DNA of 8,173 nt, from the NCBI GenBank assembly GCA_944327425.1, contig CALVHJ010000063.1:1-8173 (forward strand). Reading direction: 5' to 3'. A model generated the notes under the pieces. It saw only the letters and a list, made by a program, of their open reading frames with translations, did no database searches and had not been told where the DNA came from. Of this stretch, positions 5,175 through 8,173 are shown one piece after another; within the stretch, counting starts at the first letter, position 1, and each line of letters begins with the position of its first letter. The translations under genes and the position numbers were made by a program. This DNA comes from an uncultured Bacilli bacterium. Its GTDB lineage: Bacteria > Bacillota_I > Bacilli_A > RF39 > UBA660.

Positions 5175-5989
5175 TATTCTTCACCTGCACTTTTCTTCTC
5201 TTCAGCTTCATAAAATACCTCAGGTTTAGGATTTAAAGCTTCAATTAAAAGCATTCTAAATTCATCAAGAGTTAAATTGTAATTTAATTCACCATCAACG
5301 GCAATACTGATACGTCCTGATTCTTCGGATACAACTAAAGCTATAGCATCACTTTCTTCAACTATACCTAAAGCTGCTCTATGCCTTGTTCCTAATCTCT
5401 TAGAAATGGATGGATTCATACTCGTTTTGAAAACAGCTCCAGCTACAGTGATACGATCCCCTTGTAAAATTACACCACCATCATGTAGGGGTCCATTAGG
5501 AAAAAAGATCGTCTCTAATAAATCACTTGATAAGTCAGCATATATCTTGGTTGCTGGTTCAATATATTCTTGAAGAGATATTTCTCTTTCGATAACGATT
5601 AAAGCCCCTATTCTGTTTCGTTTGAAATATTCAATGGCCCGCATAATTTCATAAACTACTTTTTCTCTTTCATCAATAGTTAATATTTTGTGTCTTCCTA
5701 ATAATTGGGTCCGGCCAATTGATTCTAAAACACTTCTTATTTCGGGCTGGAATATTACTATTATGGCGAGTGGTCCCCACTCTAAACAGTATTGAAGAAT
5801 TACCCCTACTGTATATAAGTCTAATAAATCACTTAAAAGCTTTATTGCTAATATTAGTAAAACACCTTTAAAGATTAGTACCATTTTTATGTTATTTTTA
5901 ATATTTTTTAATATAAAATAAAATACTAGCCAAACAATTCCGATATCGATAATCTTGGTTGTTACATCCCATATGTTTGCTAAAGTCAT
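5174..5989 (-). CDS. cdaA: CdaA diadenylate cyclase
   Basis: Makes cyclic di-AMP from two ATP at the membrane; c-di-AMP controls potassium and osmolyte uptake and cell-wall homeostasis in Firmicutes. At 271 aa it has the usual length. Three transmembrane helices lie at about 14-29, 36-53 and 62-80. The catalytic DAC domain (~100-240) includes LHDGG at 168-172 (usually DGA), whose Asp170 is the catalytic aspartate, and GTRHRAA at 200-206 (RHR motif), followed by VSEESGRISIA at 220-230. Substitution of Gly for Ala in the DGA motif is conservative and unlikely to inactivate. The start ATG has GGAAGGTGA 4 nt upstream, a very strong site. It is co-transcribed with cdaR. No c-di-AMP riboswitch is visible in the 73 bp upstream. 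Confidence 0.96.
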   Translation of the reverse strand: MTLANIWDVTTKIIDIGIVWLVFYFILKNIKNNIKMVLIFKGVLLILAIKLLSDLLDLYTVGVILQYCLEWGPLAIIVIFQPEIRSVLESIGRTQLLGRHKILTIDEREKVVYEIMRAIEYFKRNRIGALIVIEREISLQEYIEPATKIYADLSSDLLETIFFPNGPLHDGGVILQGDRITVAGAVFKTSMNPSISKRLGTRHRAALGIVEESDAIALVVSEESGRISIAVDGELNYNLTLDEFRMLLIEALNPKPEVFYEAEEKKSAGEE

Positions 5990-6015
5990 ATATTCACCTT
6001 CCTACTTGCTTATTC

Positions 6016-6024
6016 ATTATATCA
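6016..6024 (-). promoter_or_regulatory. Extended -10 promoter of cdaA
   Basis: On the minus strand TGA followed by TATAAT (6021-6016) makes an extended -10 element with a perfect hexamer. The matching -35 (TAGATT) is poor, which is common for extended -10 promoters. The start is near 6009, with a leader of about 20 nt containing the GGAAGGTGA ribosome site. Confidence 0.65.
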
Positions 6025-6061
6025 AAAAAGTGGATGATAATCTAGTTTTTTTATTAAATGG

Positions 6062-6307
6062 CTAAATTTGGGCTTTAAACATCCTTGTTAAAACTGTAAT
6101 TAATTCTTTTTGAGCCACTTTACTAACATAAGTATCATATCCACTCACATGTTCTTCAAATATCACTACTTTAGAGTTTATTACTTTCATGTTTTCATCA
6201 ATTCCCATTCCTAAAAAATACTTTTTACCATAATACATGGTATCTTTTAAAAGAATGTATTGTTCTTCATTTTCTAAAATAATTATATTATTAATTTTAA
6301 GCCCCAT
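6062..6307 (-). CDS. Small protein, DUF1292-like (81 aa)
   Basis: Soluble small protein with no membrane segment. The pattern is a run of beta strands (NNIIILENEEQYILLKDTMY, KKYFLGMGI, SKVVIFEEHV) and a C-terminal helix (QKELITVLTRMF). This layout resembles the DUF1292/YrzB family, whose function is unknown, but the identity is too low for certainty. GTG 6316 and ATG 6313 are in frame but sit inside the ribosome site. ATG 6307 has AAGGTGA 5 nt upstream, so I use it. Its first 11 bases overlap the end of the coiled-coil gene, implying translational coupling and a shared role. The TAG stop is 73 nt before cdaA, which has its own promoter. Confidence 0.8.
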   Translation of the reverse strand: MGLKINNIIILENEEQYILLKDTMYYGKKYFLGMGIDENMKVINSKVVIFEEHVSGYDTYVSKVAQKELITVLTRMFKAQI

Positions 6308-7958
6308 AAACATCACCTTCTTTGTCCTTGGCTTTTATAGTTTGAACGGGTATCATTTTTACTACTTTTAACTGAGGCTCTTTACTATTTTTTATGGGTT
6401 CATTTTCTTCTTCGTATAAATTATCAATTAAAATATCTGTTTGTTCTGTTTTAGAACTTCTGGTTTTTGAAGGTGTAGAAGTTGCTAGGGACATTTCAAT
6501 TTGATCATATATTTCATTAGGAGTTTTAGTATATTTCTTGCGATTTTTTATTTGTTTAATTTCATCATTTTTGGCTTTTAATTTGTCTTTATCTTGTTCT
6601 TCTTCAAGAAAATCTTTGACGTTTAGTTCTAAAGAGGCAATATTACTTATTTCTTTTAATTCCTCTTTATATTCAGTAATATTTTGATTAAAATTTTCAA
6701 TTTCTTTATTTAAAGCATTAGTTAAAGAAATTTTGGTTAATAAATCATTTTGGTAGTTTTGTAACAAATCTTCCATTATTTCTTTTTCTTTGGTTTTCTT
6801 TTGAAGAGTATTTTCTAAATTAGCCCTTGTTTTATTAGATTTACTTTTGTCTTTTAAAAGAGTTTCGTACTCTTCAATTTCTCCAGCTATTTTGGTTATA
6901 CTTGCTTCAATTTCTTTTATTAAAATACTTATATTATTATCAATATCTTCATCTGCTTCTTTAATAATAGTTTGATATTCGCTAATTATATTATTTATCT
7001 TTGTTATTTGTTCATTTATATAATTAGTTCTCTTACTTAAGACATCATTATTTAAACCTTTATAATCTTTTGTTTCTAGAAGAGTAGCTAATTCGGCTCT
7101 TTCTTTTTCAGCTTTTTCTAAGACTTCATCTAAAATACTTGCGTTTTCGATGTCCATAAAAGGTTTTCCTTTAACAATAGTTACTAATTCTTTTATTTTA
7201 CTTAATGCTTCAGCATTATTATTTTTGATTATTAGTTCTTTGGCATCAGTACCTATCATATTAGGATCTGTTAATAATTCTAATTTCCTTTTTTCGGCTT
7301 TTTCTAAGGCCTCGTTTAAAGATATGAGTTTAGCTTCATCATCCTTCTTTAAATCTTCATCTATATAGGAATTAGGATTGTTTAAACTATCGGTAATGGC
7401 TTTTAACTTTTCTTCTTCTTGTTCTTTATTTTGAGTTAGTTCTTTTAAGGCTTGAGAATTAAGCTCTAATTCCTTTAAAACCGTTTTGTGTTTTTGCTCT
7501 TTTTTTAATAATTCTTCCTTTAAACGATTTAAATTATCTTCTTCTGTTAGAACTATTTGTTTATAGTTATTGCTAGAACTACTTTCAGATTTTTTCTTTA
7601 AAACGGTTAAATATTTTTCATTATGAGTAATTTGTCCTTTTAATTTATTTACTTCATTATGGAGTTTACTTTCTTCTTCTTTAATTAAATTTAATTCGCT
7701 ATTTATATCTTTTATTTTTCTTTTTAAACGATTTATTTTGGATTTCAAGCTAATTTCAATATTTTTATCAATCAGTTCATTTGAGGCATTAAAATAACGA
7801 GCATCATTCATTATACTCTTTAAGTCTTCTATAGCTTGAGTTTTATCATTAATTTCTTTATTTATGGTAATTAATTCAGCATTAATATCATCTACATTTA
7901 AAGATGATCCAGCCATTTCCACTAATAAATCAATATTATTAAATATTTCTGTGTGCAT
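6297..7958 (-). CDS. Long coiled-coil protein of unknown function (553 aa)
   Basis: Predicted cytosolic and almost entirely alpha-helical. Residues ~20-470 are Lys/Glu/Leu/Asn-rich heptad-type coiled coil, broken near 193-204 (LNNPNSYIDED) and 229-246 (around LTDPNMIGTD). A pseudo-repeat, LNEALEKAEK (214-223) and LDEVLEKAEK (276-285), suggests an internal duplication. Residues ~480-553 are a low-complexity Ser/Thr/Glu tail ending in a short beta-like stretch (PQLKVVKMIPVQTIKAK). There is no Walker motif, so it is not an SMC or Rad50 ATPase, and there is no membrane anchor as in EzrA. It could be a scaffold, a spacer or a division-associated filament; none is shown. ATG 7958 is preferred, with GGGTGG 8 nt upstream; GTG 7970 abuts the AGGCGG site and is too close. 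It is first in an operon with the DUF1292-like gene. Confidence 0.88.
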   Translation of the reverse strand: MHTEIFNNIDLLVEMAGSSLNVDDINAELITINKEINDKTQAIEDLKSIMNDARYFNASNELIDKNIEISLKSKINRLKRKIKDINSELNLIKEEESKLHNEVNKLKGQITHNEKYLTVLKKKSESSSSNNYKQIVLTEEDNLNRLKEELLKKEQKHKTVLKELELNSQALKELTQNKEQEEEKLKAITDSLNNPNSYIDEDLKKDDEAKLISLNEALEKAEKRKLELLTDPNMIGTDAKELIIKNNNAEALSKIKELVTIVKGKPFMDIENASILDEVLEKAEKERAELATLLETKDYKGLNNDVLSKRTNYINEQITKINNIISEYQTIIKEADEDIDNNISILIKEIEASITKIAGEIEEYETLLKDKSKSNKTRANLENTLQKKTKEKEIMEDLLQNYQNDLLTKISLTNALNKEIENFNQNITEYKEELKEISNIASLELNVKDFLEEEQDKDKLKAKNDEIKQIKNRKKYTKTPNEIYDQIEMSLATSTPSKTRSSKTEQTDILIDNLYEEENEPIKNSKEPQLKVVKMIPVQTIKAKDKEGDVYGA

Positions 7959-7993
7959 AAAACTAGCCACCCGCCTATTTCTATTCTAATATA

Positions 7994-8022
7994 ATACTAT
8001 CATAAATAGTCGTTTTTTACAA
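7994..8022 (-). promoter_or_regulatory. Promoter of the coiled-coil gene
   Basis: On the minus strand TTGTAA (8022-8017), 17 bp, TAGTAT (7999-7994), with TG one base before the -10 (extended -10). The start is near 7987, about 29 nt before ATG 7958. The -10 itself is 4/6, so the boxes are moderate. Confidence 0.5.
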
Positions 8023-8103
8023 GATAAAAATCGTTTAGTATTTGGGTAATTTTATGGTAATTAATAAATAGTAAGATAAATTGGGATATGAATTAAATTA
8101 GGT

Positions 8104-8165
8104 TTGTCAAACTTATTAAAAAACTATTATAAAGCATAGAAACTTTTAAACTTCTATAGTATAAT
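8104..8165 (+). promoter_or_regulatory. Tandem candidate promoters leaving the window
   Basis: Two plus-strand candidates lie in tandem. The first is TTGTCA (8104-8109), 18 bp, TATAAA (8128-8133). The second is TAGAAA (8137-8142), 17 bp, TATAAT (8160-8165). ATAGAA (8136-8141) and TTCTAT (8152-8157) form a 6 bp dyad within the second promoter and could be an operator. The second -10 shares ATAGTATAATTG with promoter B. The target gene would lie beyond the right edge. The rest of 7971-8173 shows no gene. Confidence 0.45.
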
Positions 8166-8173
8166 TGATTTGG

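Noticed and set aside
6024..6052. Bidirectional terminator between the DUF1292-like gene and cdaA
   Set aside because: A-run and T-run flank a weak 3-5 bp stem with mismatches, and it overlaps the cdaA promoter region; too poor to call.
5990..6061. c-di-AMP (ydaO type) riboswitch before cdaA
   Set aside because: The leader is only about 20 nt after the predicted start and shows no such structure.
7150..7368. 72-codon plus-strand open frame inside the coiled-coil gene
   Set aside because: A hydrophobic Leu/Ser-rich antisense shadow of Lys/Glu-rich coiled-coil codons; no ribosome site or promoter.
1..8173. CRISPR array, tRNA, rRNA, insertion sequence or prophage genes
   Set aside because: No repeat-spacer pattern, cloverleaf, rRNA-like stretch, transposase or integrase was recognised in either strand.

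Overview
The window is very AT-rich, uses the standard genetic code (Trp is TGG and no internal TGA is read through), and has strong Gram-positive-type ribosome binding sites and sigma-A promoters. A cdaA-cdaR pair, a SEDS cell-wall polymerase and SipW/TasA-like anchoring of a surface protein suggest a low-GC Firmicutes (Bacilli side), most likely an uncultured gut lineage near RF39 or the Erysipelotrichia. That placement is inference from gene content and style; no rRNA is present.

Layout. A small conserved-looking hypothetical gene (minus, 89-385) is divergent from a SEDS-family rodA/ftsW-like gene (plus, 444-1535). Positions 1547-2205 form the most unusual part. A tandem-HTH XRE regulator (minus, 1604-2056) is flanked by two near-identical, same-direction copies of a ~52 bp promoter cassette (TTGACT-N17-TATAA[C/T]). 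Immediately after each -10 lies one arm of an 18 bp inverted repeat (17/18). The right-hand cassette drives a membrane-anchored extracellular protein (plus, TTG start 2205-3536). The left-hand cassette fires at the regulator's stop codon, antisense to it. Two readings are possible: a short antisense RNA matching the surface gene's leader, or an invertible segment. Inverting the segment on paper would fuse the regulator's reading frame to a new stop 2 nt before the surface gene start.

The 261 bp between the surface gene and the next operon holds a terminator, a near-consensus promoter (TTGACA-N17-TAATAT), and a compact structured transcript of ~100-130 nt. The transcript's first bases pair with its last through an 18 bp stem, and its apical loop is pyrimidine-rich. 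This looks like an unannotated small RNA. A second terminator follows on the plus strand, and a facing terminator closes the minus-strand operon.

The rest is minus strand. cdaA-cdaR (5989 to 3798) encodes the membrane diadenylate cyclase and its YbbR-domain regulator, overlapping by 1 nt, without the usual glmM downstream. Upstream of it lies a two-gene unit: a 553-residue soluble coiled-coil protein (7958-6297) overlapping by 11 nt a small acidic DUF1292-like protein (6307-6062). The last 200 bp carry no gene, only the minus promoter of the coiled-coil gene and candidate plus-strand promoters pointing out of the window.

Together the genes concern the cell envelope (SEDS glycan polymerisation, c-di-AMP signalling, a regulated surface protein) plus an uncharacterised coiled-coil module.
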